Positions 20,162 through 29,117 are shown, numbered from the stretch's first letter. The stretch: 64,000 nucleotides of DNA from JBBEAM01 sp040882845 (GCA_040882845.1 JBBEAM010000007.1:930001-994000); one strand, 5' to 3'. Notes: generated from the letters alone by a model not told the origin. Program-made: numbers and translations.

Positions 20162-20518
20162 CTAACCGCCGGACTCCGCAGTGCAGTCGACGCAGAGCGA
20201 CACCGAGGGATCGAACTCCAGGCGCTTGGCGGCGATCTCCTCATCGCAGGAGAGACAGTATCCATAGTCGCCGCTAGCGATCCGGCCCAGGGCGGCATCG
20301 ATGCGCTTCAGTTCGCCCTGACGCCGCCGTTCGGCCTCCTGCGCCATGGCCTGGCCCTGCAGGGCGTCGATGCGCGACAGGCGCCCCTGCCGGGTCTGGT
20401 CGAGCTCGACCACGCCGCGGCTTTCCTTGCTGCCTTCGATCAGCTTGCGCAGTTCCGTGTGGCGTTCCTCAAGGCGCGCCTTAAGCTTCGGCAGATCGAT
20501 GTCCCGGCGCTCGCTCAT
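20162..20518 (-). CDS. TraR/DksA-family zinc finger protein
   Basis: Probable RNA polymerase secondary-channel binding regulator, 118 residues. A long helical N-terminal region (about residues 8-75) is followed by the DksA-type zinc finger CLSCDEE...LCVDC near residues 87-111, with four cysteines in a C-x2-C...C-x2-C arrangement. It is shorter than true DksA (about 150 residues) and lacks the clear DxxDxA coiled-coil tip, so it may be a DksA paralogue rather than the main stringent-response factor. It lies downstream of gltA on the same strand, with a GCCGG/CCGGC hairpin (20531-20546) between them. Confidence 0.85.
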   Translation of the reverse strand: MSERRDIDLPKLKARLEERHTELRKLIEGSKESRGVVELDQTRQGRLSRIDALQGQAMAQEAERRRQGELKRIDAALGRIASGDYGYCLSCDEEIAAKRLEFDPSVSLCVDCTAESGG

Positions 20519-20578
20519 GCCGTGAGTCTAGGCCGGCAGCATCCGGCGTCAAAGCAAAACCCGTGACCGGCGGAAGGC

Positions 20579-21904
20579 TTAACGCTTATCCAGTGGAATG
20601 TAGTCGCGCAGCGTCTGGCCGGTGTAGAGCTGGCGGGGACGGCTGATGCGGTGGCCCGGATCCTCGATCATCTCGTTCCACTGGGCGACCCAGCCAACGG
20701 TGCGCGCCAGGGCGAACAGCACCGTGAACATCGAGGTCGGGAAGCCCATCGCCTTGAGGATGATACCGGAATAGAAATCGACGTTGGGGAACAGCTTCTT
20801 CTCGACGAAGTACTCGTCCTCCAGCGCGATCTTCTCCAGCTCCATCGCCAGCGCCAGCAGCGGTTCGTCGCGCACGCCAAGCTCGTCCAGCACCTCGTGG
20901 CAGGACTTGCGCATCACCTTGGCGCGCGGATCGTAGTTCTTGTAGACGCGGTGGCCGAACCCCATCAGCCGGAAGGGGTCGTCCTTGTCCTTGGCGCGCT
21001 TCAGAAACTCGGGGATGCGGTCCTTGCTGCCGATTTCCTGCAGCATGTTCAGCACCGCCTCATTGGCGCCGCCATGGGCCGGGCCCCACAGCGAAGCGAT
21101 GCCGGCGGCAATGCAGGCGAAGGGATTCGCGCCGGAGGACCCGGCGATGCGGACCGTCGAGGTCGAGGCGTTCTGCTCGTGATCGGCGTGCAGGATGAAC
21201 ACACGGTCCATGGCGCGCGAGAGCACCGGATTCTTTCTCCAATCCTCGCAAGGCACCGCGAAGGTCATCTGCAGGAAGTTCTCGGCGTAGGCGAGATCGT
21301 TGCGCGGGTACACGAAGGGCTGGCCGATCGAGTACTTGTAAGCCATCGCCGCAATGGTCGGCATCTTCGCGATCAGGCGATGCGAGGCAATCATACGCTG
21401 GTGCGGATCGGTGATGTCCGTGGAGTCGTGATAGAAGGCCGAGAGCGCGCCGACCACGCCGACCATGACCGCCATCGGATGGGCGTCGCGGCGGAAGCCG
21501 CGGAAGAAGTTCACCATCTGCTCATGCAGCATGGTGTGATAGGTGATCGTGGTCTCGAAGGTCTTCTTCTCCCCGGCATCCGGCAGCTCGCCGTGCAGTA
21601 GCAGGTAGCAGACATCCATGAAGTCGCTGTGTTCGGCGAGGTCTTCGATCTTGTAGCCGCGGTGCAGCAGAACGCCGTTGTCGCCGTCGATGAAGGTGAT
21701 CGCCGAATCGCAGGATCCGGTGGAGGTGAAGCCGGGATCGTAGGTGAACATCTCGGTTTCGGCGTAGAACTTGCGCACATCGACCACCCGGGGGCCGGTG
21801 GAGCCCTCGATGATCGGGAATTCCCACGACTGTCCGGTGGCGTTGTCGGTCATGGTTACGGAATTGCCGGCAGAGGCCTTGGCGGCGGTCGTGGATTTAC
21901 TCAT
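20579..21904 (-). CDS. gltA: Citrate synthase (type II)
   Basis: Condenses acetyl-CoA with oxaloacetate to start the TCA cycle. About 441 residues, typical of the hexameric, NADH-regulated Gram-negative type. Visible signatures are the catalytic His in HADHEQNASTS, GPAHGGANEAVL, and FGHRVYKNYDPRA with the catalytic His/Arg, and Asp near VDFYSGI. Two ATGs are available, 21910 and 21904; GAGGG lies 2 and 8 bases ahead respectively, so 21904 is favoured by spacing. It has its own promoter at 21965-21993 downstream of gltX. It accepts the acetyl-CoA made by the Pdh complex encoded at 42.8-48.2 kb. Confidence 0.97.
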   Translation of the reverse strand: MSKSTTAAKASAGNSVTMTDNATGQSWEFPIIEGSTGPRVVDVRKFYAETEMFTYDPGFTSTGSCDSAITFIDGDNGVLLHRGYKIEDLAEHSDFMDVCYLLLHGELPDAGEKKTFETTITYHTMLHEQMVNFFRGFRRDAHPMAVMVGVVGALSAFYHDSTDITDPHQRMIASHRLIAKMPTIAAMAYKYSIGQPFVYPRNDLAYAENFLQMTFAVPCEDWRKNPVLSRAMDRVFILHADHEQNASTSTVRIAGSSGANPFACIAAGIASLWGPAHGGANEAVLNMLQEIGSKDRIPEFLKRAKDKDDPFRLMGFGHRVYKNYDPRAKVMRKSCHEVLDELGVRDEPLLALAMELEKIALEDEYFVEKKLFPNVDFYSGIILKAMGFPTSMFTVLFALARTVGWVAQWNEMIEDPGHRISRPRQLYTGQTLRDYIPLDKR

Positions 21905-21964
21905 GCTCATGCCCTCGATTGCCTTGCGTGGCACCATCGCGCACGCGTTCGATTTCGCGCTGCA

Positions 21965-21993
21965 GCATAGAGAAACAGCGCCCGGCGATCAAT
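21965..21993 (-). promoter_or_regulatory. Candidate sigma-70 promoter for gltA
   Basis: On the minus strand TTGATC (21993-21988), a 17-base spacer and TATGCT (21970-21965) form a good housekeeping promoter about 60 bases ahead of the gltA start codon. Support is by sequence match only. Confidence 0.55.
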
Positions 21994-22001
21994 TGAAGCG
22001 C

Positions 22002-22023
22002 AGCGGCTCAGTTTTGCCGCTGA
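22002..22023 (-). terminator. Hairpin after gltX, weak terminator candidate
   Basis: CAGCGGC (22002-22008) pairs exactly with GCCGCTG (22017-22023) across an 8-base loop, just past the gltX stop on the minus strand. No run of T follows in the direction of transcription, so it may only protect the 3' end or attenuate before the gltA promoter. Confidence 0.35.
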
Positions 22024-22026
22024 GGC

Positions 22027-23406
22027 TCAAATCCGGTCCTTGATTCGTCCCAAGGACTCCTCACGGCCAAGAACGGCCATCACCTCGAAGATTCCTGGGG
22101 ATTGATTGGAGCCGGAGAGCGCCGCACGCAGCGGCTGAGCGACGGCGCCGAGCTTGATGTCCTGCGCTTCGGCGAAGTCCCGGACCAGGGCTTCCAGCTT
22201 ATCGTCTTCCCAGGCGGGTAGTGCCTCCAGTTCCGGCAGCAGCTTTTCCAGGACCGGCTGGCCGTCCGCCAGCAGCTTGGCGGCCTTTTCGTTCACCGAA
22301 ATCGGGCGTTCTGCCAGATAGAACTCAGCGTTATCAGCGAGTTCCTTTACGGTCTTCGCGCGCGCTTTGAGGCCAGGCATGGCCCGGACAAGCCGCGCGT
22401 GGCCAGCCTCGTCGGTGCCGCCGAGACGCTCTGCCACGAGCCCCGCGAGGCGGCTGTCCTCGGCCTCGCGCAGATAATGCCCATTGAGGTTGTCCAGCTT
22501 GGCGAAATCGAAGCGGGCCGGGGAGCGGCCGATGCCGTCGAGATCGAACCACTCGATGGCCTGCGCGGTGGAGAATATCTCATCGTCGCCGTGGCCCCAG
22601 CCGAGCCGCAGCAGGTAGTTGCGCAGCGCCTCTGGCAGGTAGCCCAACGCGCGGTAGGCCTCGACGCCGAGGGCGCCGTGGCGCTTCGACAGCTTGGCGC
22701 CGTCCGGGCCGTGGATCAGCGGCACATGCGCGAAGACCGGCGGCGCCCAGCCCAGCGCCTTGTAGAGTTGGTGCTGGCGGAAAGCGTTGGTCAGGTGATC
22801 GTCGCCGCGGATGACATGGGTGATGCCCATGTCCTGATCGTCGACCACCACCGAAAGCATGTAGGTCGGGCTGCCGTCGCCGCGCAGCAGCACCATGTCG
22901 TCGAGCTGCGCGTTGGCCACGGTGACCTTGCCCTGGACTGCATCCTCGATCGCCGTCTCTCCGCTTTGCGGCATCTTCAGGCGGATCACCGGAGCGACAC
23001 CTACTGGCGCCTCGGCGGGGTCTCGGTCGCGCCAGCGGCCGTCGTAGCGCATCGGCCGCCCCTCGGCCTTGGCCGCGGCGCGCATCTCCTCCAGCTCCTC
23101 CTGGCTGGCGTAGCAGCGGTAGGCCTTGCCTTCCTCCAGCAGGCGCTGGGCGGCGTCGGCGTGGTCCGCGGCGCGCTGCGACTGATAGACGACCTCGCCG
23201 TCATGATCGAGACCGAGCCAGTCGAGGCCATCGAGAATCGCGGCGATCGCCTCCTTGGTGGAGCGCTTGCGGTCGGTATCCTCGATCCGCAGAAGGTAGC
23301 GGCCGCCGTGGTGGCGGGCGAAGAGCCAGTTGAAAAGCGCCGTCCGGGCGCCTCCAATATGCAGGAAGCCAGTGGGCGAGGGGGCGAAACGGCAAACGAC
23401 GGTCAT
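22027..23406 (-). CDS. gltX: Glutamate--tRNA ligase
   Basis: Class I synthetase that attaches glutamate to tRNA-Glu. The start at 23406 gives MTVVCRFAPSPTGFLHIGGA, containing the HIGH-type motif (HIGG), and 459 residues. The KMSKS-type motif is KLSKRHG near residue 242, and RIEDTDRKRS binds the amino acid. Alphaproteobacteria often carry two GltX paralogues, one of them misacylating tRNA-Gln ahead of GatCAB; which role this one has cannot be told here. The gene is divergent from comEC over a 95-base gap containing the inverted repeat GCGCGG-TAC-CCGCGC. Confidence 0.96.
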   Translation of the reverse strand: MTVVCRFAPSPTGFLHIGGARTALFNWLFARHHGGRYLLRIEDTDRKRSTKEAIAAILDGLDWLGLDHDGEVVYQSQRAADHADAAQRLLEEGKAYRCYASQEELEEMRAAAKAEGRPMRYDGRWRDRDPAEAPVGVAPVIRLKMPQSGETAIEDAVQGKVTVANAQLDDMVLLRGDGSPTYMLSVVVDDQDMGITHVIRGDDHLTNAFRQHQLYKALGWAPPVFAHVPLIHGPDGAKLSKRHGALGVEAYRALGYLPEALRNYLLRLGWGHGDDEIFSTAQAIEWFDLDGIGRSPARFDFAKLDNLNGHYLREAEDSRLAGLVAERLGGTDEAGHARLVRAMPGLKARAKTVKELADNAEFYLAERPISVNEKAAKLLADGQPVLEKLLPELEALPAWEDDKLEALVRDFAEAQDIKLGAVAQPLRAALSGSNQSPGIFEVMAVLGREESLGRIKDRI

Positions 23407-23501
23407 CGGGGCCTGCTGTCTAGGGAAAGGGCGAGCGCTGTTTAGCACAGAGCCCCGCAGGAAATCACGCGGCGCGGTACCCGCGCGGGAGGAAAGCGAA
23501 C

Positions 23502-25697
23502 TTGGCTTACGGGGCGCTTCAGGCAGGCAGGACAGGACGGCTGCGGCTTTCGCCGGCGCGTCTCGCCGCGCCGCTTCTGCAGACCCTCGCCGCGGAGCGT
23601 GAGCGCTGGCTGCTCTGGCTGCCGGTTTTCTTCGGCCTTGGCATCGCAGTCTACTTCCAGCTCACGGCGGAACCGGGACTGATCCTGTCGGGAGCTCTGC
23701 TGTTCGCCGCCGCCGTGCTGGCCTTGTTCACCCGGGGACGCGGCGGTCTCTTCGCTCTGGCCTTGCTCGTGCTGGCGACGGCGGCCGGTTTCGCGACGGC
23801 GCAGCTGCGGACCTGGAGCGTCGCGGCGCCGGCGCTTTCACAAGAGATCGGCCCCACGGAGGTGCGCGGGATCCTCGTCGCCCTCGAACCTCACGAGGCG
23901 GGCTGGCGGGTTCTGATGGAGCCGCGCCGGATCGGCCGTCTGGCGGAGGCGGAGCTGCCCGCCAGGGTGCGGATCAACTTTGCGGTCTCGCTGATTCCCG
24001 AGCCCTGGAGGCTCGCGCCGGGAACCTCTCTCAGCGCCCTGGCGGTGCTGCGGCCGCCGCCCGCGCCGGCGGCGCCGGGCGCCTTCGACTTCGCGCGCGT
24101 CGCCTACTTCGAGCGGCTCGGCGGGGTCGGCTATGCGGTCAGCAGGATCGAGGCCGGCCCGGACAGGCTCGAAGCTGGCGGCGCACTCGGGGCATGGCGC
24201 CGGTACTGGAACGGCTTGCGGCGCGATCTTTCGGCCCGCATCCAGGCCGCCGTCCCGCGGAAGGAGGGCGCGGTCGCCGCGGCCCTGCTGACCGGCGAGC
24301 GCGGCGCCATTCCCGAGGAGGTCATCGCCGACATGCGGGATTCCGGACTGGCGCATCTGCTGGCGATATCCGGTCTGCACGTCGGCCTCGTCGCCGGAAC
24401 GCTGTTCTTCGCGCTGCGGGGCTTGTTCAGTCTTTTTCCACGGATCGCACTCTACCATCCGATCAAGAAGTGGGCCGCCGTCGCGGCGCTGTGTATCGCC
24501 TTCGTCTATCTCTTTCTGGTCGGCGCCACCGTGCCGACGCAGCGCGCCTTCCTGATGATCGGCGTGGCTTTCCTGGCGGTGCTGCTCGACCGCACGCCCT
24601 TCTCGCTCCGGCTGGTCGCCCTGGCGGCCGCCGTGGTGTTGATCGTCGCGCCGGAAAGCCTGCTTGGCGCTTCCTTCCAGATGTCCTTCGCCGCGGTCAC
24701 CCTGATGATCGCTGCCTTCGAGATTCTGCAGAAGCGCAAGGAGGGCAGGGACGCCGGGGAAACCTCCTGGCTGCTGCCACGCGGACCGCTGCGGCGCACC
24801 GCCCTCTATCTCGGCCTGGTCACCTTCTCCTCGGTCCTGGCGATCCTCGCGACCGGCGGCTTCGCCGCCTTTCACTTCAACCGCCTGACCTGCTACGGCC
24901 TGCTGGCCAACCTCGCAGCGGTTCCGGCGACCGCGCTCTGGGTGATGCCCTGGGGCCTCGTCTCTCTGCTGCTGATGCCGCTGGGACTGGAGAACTGGGG
25001 CCTGCAGCCGATGTCCTGGGGAATCGCGCTGATCCTCGAAATCGCCGCCTGGGTCGCCGAGCTTCCCGGCGCGGTGGTGCTGCTGCCGAGCATGCCGCTC
25101 TGGGGACTGGCGGCCTTCGTTGTCGGCGGCCTCTGGCTGTGTATCTGGTCGCGGCGCTGGCGCCTGCTCGGCCTGCCCTTGGTCGTGCTCGGCTTTCTGT
25201 CGGTCCTGCTCGCACCGCAGCGCCCGGATATCCTGATCAGCGAGGACGGAAGTCTGATCGCCGTGCGCGATAGCCAGCAGGGCGGGCTGCTGCTGTCTCA
25301 GGACCGCCGGGAGCGCTTTTCCGCCGAACTCTGGCTGCGCCGCGACGGCCAGAGCCAGGCCGCGCTGTTTCCGGAGAGCGGCGCCGGGCCGCGGGGCGGA
25401 TTGAGCTGCGACGCTTTGGGCTGCTTTTACCGAGCGAGAAGCGGACTGAGTGCCGCCATCCTGCGCGACAACCGCGGTTTGGCGGAGGACTGTGCCGCCG
25501 CCGATCTGGTCGTCAGCCTCGCGCCAATCCGCAGTGCCTGCCTCGGTCCGGACGGACGGCGCCGGCCGCAGATCGACCGCTTCGACCTGTGGCGCGAGGG
25601 CCCCCATGCCGTCTGGCTCGACCCTGAGGGCGCGGTCCGGATCGTCTCGGTACAGGATCGGCGCGGCCGCCGGCCCTGGGTGCGGTGGCGGGATTAA
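23502..25697 (+). CDS. comEC: ComEC/Rec2-family DNA internalisation protein
   Basis: Predicted inner-membrane channel for uptake of single-stranded DNA in transformation. The 731-residue protein has an N-terminal DUF4131 region with hydrophobic segments (about residues 35-110), then the Competence domain with many helices, beginning with GERGAIPEEVIADMRDSGLA and HLLAISGLHVGLVAG, the family signature. The C-terminal part (about 575-731) is where some homologues have a metallo-beta-lactamase domain; here no HxHxDH motif is present. Start is TTG at 23502 with GGAGG nine bases upstream. No other competence gene is in the window, so transformability is not implied. The stop is 6 bases from that of convergent lexA. 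Confidence 0.9.
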   Translation: MAYGALQAGRTGRLRLSPARLAAPLLQTLAAERERWLLWLPVFFGLGIAVYFQLTAEPGLILSGALLFAAAVLALFTRGRGGLFALALLVLATAAGFATAQLRTWSVAAPALSQEIGPTEVRGILVALEPHEAGWRVLMEPRRIGRLAEAELPARVRINFAVSLIPEPWRLAPGTSLSALAVLRPPPAPAAPGAFDFARVAYFERLGGVGYAVSRIEAGPDRLEAGGALGAWRRYWNGLRRDLSARIQAAVPRKEGAVAAALLTGERGAIPEEVIADMRDSGLAHLLAISGLHVGLVAGTLFFALRGLFSLFPRIALYHPIKKWAAVAALCIAFVYLFLVGATVPTQRAFLMIGVAFLAVLLDRTPFSLRLVALAAAVVLIVAPESLLGASFQMSFAAVTLMIAAFEILQKRKEGRDAGETSWLLPRGPLRRTALYLGLVTFSSVLAILATGGFAAFHFNRLTCYGLLANLAAVPATALWVMPWGLVSLLLMPLGLENWGLQPMSWGIALILEIAAWVAELPGAVVLLPSMPLWGLAAFVVGGLWLCIWSRRWRLLGLPLVVLGFLSVLLAPQRPDILISEDGSLIAVRDSQQGGLLLSQDRRERFSAELWLRRDGQSQAALFPESGAGPRGGLSCDALGCFYRARSGLSAAILRDNRGLAEDCAAADLVVSLAPIRSACLGPDGRRRPQIDRFDLWREGPHAVWLDPEGAVRIVSVQDRRGRRPWVRWRD

Positions 25698-25703
25698 ACC
25701 GGG

Positions 25704-26411
25704 TTAGTAGCGGCGCAGCAGGCCGACGAGCCGGCCCTGAACCTTGACCCGGTCGGGCGGGAAGAGCCGCGGTTCGTAGTTCTTGTTGGCCGGCTCCAGG
25801 GCAATGGCGCCGCCGCGGCGCCGGAAGCGCTTGAGCGTGACCTCCTCGTCGTCGACCAGAGCGACCACGATGGCTCCGTTCTCGGCATTGTCGGTGCGTT
25901 CGATCAGCACGGTATCCCCGTCGAGGATCCCGGCCTCGATCATCGAATCGCCGTCCACCTCGAGGGCGTAGTGCTCCCCTTTGCCGAGGAAGTCCGGCGG
26001 CACGTCAACATAGCTGCTGTGATCGCGTAGCGCCTCGATCGGCGTGCCGGCGGCGATCCGTCCGAATAGGGGCAGGGCCACGGTTTCCGAGGCCCCGTTG
26101 GGATGATCGCTGACCACGGCGCGCGGCCCTTCGCGGAAGGCGCCGCGGATGACGTTGCTGCCCGTGGCGGCGGAGCCGGCGGCAGCGCCGCCCAGGTCGT
26201 CGGGCAGGCGCACGACTTCGACGGCCCGCGCGCGGTGCGGCAGGCGGCGGATGAAACCGCGTTCCTCGAGTCCGGTAATCAGGCGGTGAATCCCCGACTT
26301 GGACTTCAGGTCCAGCGCCGTCTTCATCTCGTCGAAGGAGGGCGAGACGCCGTGCTTGGTCAGGTGGCCATGGATGAAAAGCAACAACTCGTGCTGTTTG
26401 CGCGTCAGCAT
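25704..26411 (-). CDS. lexA: LexA repressor
   Basis: SOS regulator that represses DNA damage genes until RecA filaments trigger its self-cleavage. The 235-residue protein has an N-terminal winged helix (residues 1-68; MLTRKQHELLLFIHGHLTKH), a linker, and an S24 peptidase domain. The cleavage site is Ala121-Gly122 within GRIAAGTP, the nucleophile is Ser156 in DGDSMIEAG, and the general base is Lys194 in VTLKRF. The ATG at 26411 matches the family start. Its promoter carries an SOS box, so it is autoregulated. The linker is longer than in E. coli LexA (202 residues), as common in alphaproteobacteria. Confidence 0.97.
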   Translation of the reverse strand: MLTRKQHELLLFIHGHLTKHGVSPSFDEMKTALDLKSKSGIHRLITGLEERGFIRRLPHRARAVEVVRLPDDLGGAAAGSAATGSNVIRGAFREGPRAVVSDHPNGASETVALPLFGRIAAGTPIEALRDHSSYVDVPPDFLGKGEHYALEVDGDSMIEAGILDGDTVLIERTDNAENGAIVVALVDDEEVTLKRFRRRGGAIALEPANKNYEPRLFPPDRVKVQGRLVGLLRRY

Positions 26412-26523
26412 CTCTGCAATCTCCTCGCGCCGCGAAGCGCCCAAGAAAACGATTCTGTCAGTTCTGGTAGCGCCGGCAGGCGCCATACACCACATATGGA
26501 ACAAACCGACAACTACGCTACAT

Positions 26524-26538
26524 GTTCTAGTATTGTTC
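26524..26538. promoter_or_regulatory. SOS box (LexA operator), alphaproteobacterial type
   Basis: GTTC-TAGTATT-GTTC is an exact match to the direct-repeat GTTC-N7-GTTC operator known for alphaproteobacterial LexA (GAAC-N7-GAAC on the minus strand). It lies 113 bases upstream of the lexA start and overlaps the proposed -10 element, fitting repression of its own gene. Confidence 0.88.
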
Positions 26539-26552
26539 CCAATGTACGTCAA
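26524..26552 (-). promoter_or_regulatory. lexA promoter overlapping the SOS box
   Basis: On the minus strand TTGACG (26552-26547), a 17-base spacer and TAGAAC (26529-26524) give a sigma-70 promoter whose -10 is part of the SOS box. The leader would be about 105 nucleotides. A half box (GTTC at 26555-26558) lies just upstream. Confidence 0.6.
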
Positions 26553-26601
26553 GTGTTCTCTCTTGAGCGAGAGAATAGCTATGACGGGAGCGACGGGATT
26601 T

Positions 26602-27825
26602 CTAAAGGAAGGTCGTCTGGGCGGCCTGCACTAATCTTATGATATCAACCTCTTGCCCGGGATCCACCGCCGCCGCGTGCGGCGCGCGGACGATCAGGCA
26701 GTCGGCCCGGGCCAGGCGGCTCAGCATCGAGGAATCCTGCCTGGAAAAGGGCTCGGCGCGCTCACGGCCCGACTCGTCGCGGATCAGCCGCGCGCGCAGG
26801 TAATCCTGGCGCCGGTCGTTGGCGTCCAGGCCGCTGCCAAGGACAACGCGCTCGAGCGGCGCAGCCGCTTCCGCCACGCCGTGCATGCAGTCGAGCACCG
26901 GCCTGAGGAAGATCAGGGCGCACACCAGGGTCGAGACGGGATTGCCGGGCAGGCCAAGCAACGGCGTGCCGCGCAGCTGCCCGAACATCACCGGCTTTCC
27001 CGGGCGCATGGCGATTTTCCAGAAGTCCAACTCCAGCCCCTGGCCGCCGAGCACCTGGCGGATCAGGTCGTGCTCGCCGACCGAAGCGCCGCCGGAGGTG
27101 ACCAGAAGGTCCATGCCCTCGGCCCCTTTGGCCAGACGCTCCAGCGAATCCCTGTCGTCGCGGGCGATGCCCAGGTTGACGGCCTCGCCGCCGCAGGCCT
27201 CGACGAAGGCCGCCAAGGCGATGCCGTTGGAGGAAACGATCTGATTCTCGGCCAGCGGCTCGCCCGGCATCACCACCTCGTCTCCGGTCGCCAGGATGGC
27301 GATGCGCGCCCGGCGGCGCACCGGCAGCCAGGGATGATTCATCGCAGCGGCGAAGGCGAGATCGCGCACGCCGAGCAGGCGCCCGGCCGTGAGGCCGGTC
27401 TCGCCGGCGCTGAAATCCAGTCCGGCCTTGCGGATCCACTTGCCCGGCGGCGGCGCTGCCTTGACCGTGACCTTGCCGTTAGCGGCCTCGGTATCCTCCT
27501 GGATGACGATGCAGTCGGCGCCGGCGGGCAGCGGCGCGCCGGTGAAAATCCGGGCCGCCTGGCCGGCTTGCAGCGGCGCGGCGTAGGATTGCCCGGCTGG
27601 AATCTCTGCAACCACCTCAAGGGTCGCCGGAAGCCTCTCGACATCGGCGCTGCGCAGGGCGTAACCGTCCATCGCCGAGACATCCTTGGGCGGCTGGGTC
27701 ACCCGCGCGATCAGGTCGGCGGCGAGCACCCGGCCGAGCGCCGCCGTCACCGCCACGGTCTCCGGCGGCAAGGGCGCGAAGGCGCCGAGGATGCGCGCAC
27801 GGGCTTCCTCGACCGAAATCATCAT
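26602..27825 (-). CDS. moeA: Molybdopterin molybdenumtransferase
   Basis: Inserts molybdate into adenylylated molybdopterin in the last step of molybdenum cofactor synthesis. The 407-residue protein shows the MoeA layout: SAMDGYALRSAD near residue 52, FTGAPLPAGADCIVIQED, the MPT-binding domain with ATGDEVV, SSNG and TSGGASVGEHD, and the C-terminal GLPGNPVSTLV. The ATG at 27825 overlaps the moaC stop (ATGA); a second ATG at 27822 is equally usable. It ends the trpG-trpD-trpC-moaC-moeA run, and the 190-base gap that follows holds the lexA promoter. Confidence 0.96.
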   Translation of the reverse strand: MMISVEEARARILGAFAPLPPETVAVTAALGRVLAADLIARVTQPPKDVSAMDGYALRSADVERLPATLEVVAEIPAGQSYAAPLQAGQAARIFTGAPLPAGADCIVIQEDTEAANGKVTVKAAPPPGKWIRKAGLDFSAGETGLTAGRLLGVRDLAFAAAMNHPWLPVRRRARIAILATGDEVVMPGEPLAENQIVSSNGIALAAFVEACGGEAVNLGIARDDRDSLERLAKGAEGMDLLVTSGGASVGEHDLIRQVLGGQGLELDFWKIAMRPGKPVMFGQLRGTPLLGLPGNPVSTLVCALIFLRPVLDCMHGVAEAAAPLERVVLGSGLDANDRRQDYLRARLIRDESGRERAEPFSRQDSSMLSRLARADCLIVRAPHAAAVDPGQEVDIIRLVQAAQTTFL

Positions 27826-28298
27826 TCCGCCTCATAAGTACCGGATTTTCCACCGGTCTTTTTGACCAGGCGGATCTTCTCGATGTACATGGCCTTATCC
27901 ACGGCCTTGCACATGTCGTAGATCGTCAGCGCCGCGACCGAGACGGCGGTCAAGGCCTCCATCTCGACCCCGGTCTTGCCGCTCAGCTTGCAGGTGGCGG
28001 TGATCTCGACCGCCGAGCGGCCGGCGGCGAGTTCCAGTTCCACCGCCACGGAGGTCAGCATCAAGGGGTGACAGAGCGGGATCAGCTCGGCGGTCTTCTT
28101 GGCGCCCATGATCCCGGCTAGACGCGCGACCGAAAAGACATCGCCCTTCGCCACCCCGCCTTCGCGGATCAGCCGGGCGGTTTCCTCCGCCATCGCCACC
28201 TCGCCCTTGGCGACGGCGACACGCTCGCTCGCGTCCTTTGCCGTGACGTCGACCATCCGCGCCTTGCCCTCGGAATCAAGATGGGTGAAGTCGTTCAT
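27822..28298 (-). CDS. moaC: Cyclic pyranopterin monophosphate synthase
   Basis: Works with MoaA to turn GTP into cyclic pyranopterin monophosphate, the first stable molybdenum cofactor intermediate. The 158-residue protein has exactly the expected length and motifs: MVDVTAKDASERVA, KKTAELIPLCHPL, and GVEMEALTAVSVAALTIYDM with the active-site KAVDK. It overlaps trpC by 4 bases (ATGA) and moeA by 4, so cofactor synthesis genes are translationally coupled to tryptophan genes, an arrangement found in many alphaproteobacteria. Confidence 0.97.
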   Translation of the reverse strand: MNDFTHLDSEGKARMVDVTAKDASERVAVAKGEVAMAEETARLIREGGVAKGDVFSVARLAGIMGAKKTAELIPLCHPLMLTSVAVELELAAGRSAVEITATCKLSGKTGVEMEALTAVSVAALTIYDMCKAVDKAMYIEKIRLVKKTGGKSGTYEAE

Positions 28299-29113
28299 GC
28301 GCCGGCGCTCTCGCGGGCGGCGGGGGCTTCCCGCAAGGTCTGGGTCGCGGCCGCGACATTCGCCTGACGCATCAGGGACTCGCCGATCAGAAAGGCCTTG
28401 GCGCCGGCGCGCCGCAGACGGGCAATGTCGACCGGCGCGTGGATGCCGCTCTCAGCGACGAAAAAGCGGTCCTTGGGCAGGCGTGCGGCCATGCGCTCGC
28501 CATTGGCGAGATCGACCTCCAGGGTCTTGAGGTTGCGGTTGTTGACCCCGAGCAGCCGCGATTTGAGGGCGAGGGCGCGATCGAGCTCCGCCTCGTCGTG
28601 GACCTCAAGCAGTACGTCCATGCCAAGCTCCAGGGCGGCAGACTCCAGTTCCCGGGCCTGCCCGTCCTCCAGGGCCGCCAGGATCAGCAGTACGCAGTCG
28701 GCGCCCAGCGCCCGGCTCTCGACGATCTGATAGGGGTCCAGCATGAAGTCCTTGCGCAGCACCGGCAGCCCGCTGGCGAGGCGCGCGACCACCAGATCGC
28801 CGTCCTTGCCCTGGAAATAGGGTCCATCGGTGAGAACGGAGAGACAGGCCGCGCCGCCGGCGCGATAGGCCTCGGCAAGGGCTGGAGGATCGAAATCCTC
28901 GCGAATCAAGCCCTTGCTCGGCGAGGCTTTCTTGATTTCGCAGATCAGCGCGAAGCTCTCGGCAGCGGCTTTCCGCTCCAAGGCACGCAGGAAGCCCCGG
29001 GGGGCTTCCTGCTGGGCCGCTGCGAGCTCCAGGGCGGCAAGCGGCGTCGCCGCCTTGCAAGCGGCGACATGCTCCCGTTTCTTGGCGCAGATTTCGGCGA
29101 GAACATCGCTCAT
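28295..29113 (-). CDS. trpC: Indole-3-glycerol phosphate synthase
   Basis: Closes the indole ring from CdRP in tryptophan synthesis. The 272-residue TIM-barrel protein starts MSDVLAEICAKKREHVAACK and shows the catalytic ICEIKKASPSKG (Lys), VLTDGPYFQG, LRKDFMLDPYQI (Lys), and LGVNNRNLKTLEVD plus VAESGIH for phosphate and substrate binding. It is monofunctional, without the TrpF fusion of enteric bacteria. It starts 4 bases after trpD and overlaps moaC. Confidence 0.97.
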   Translation of the reverse strand: MSDVLAEICAKKREHVAACKAATPLAALELAAAQQEAPRGFLRALERKAAAESFALICEIKKASPSKGLIREDFDPPALAEAYRAGGAACLSVLTDGPYFQGKDGDLVVARLASGLPVLRKDFMLDPYQIVESRALGADCVLLILAALEDGQARELESAALELGMDVLLEVHDEAELDRALALKSRLLGVNNRNLKTLEVDLANGERMAARLPKDRFFVAESGIHAPVDIARLRRAGAKAFLIGESLMRQANVAAATQTLREAPAARESAGA

Positions 29114-29117
29114 GACG

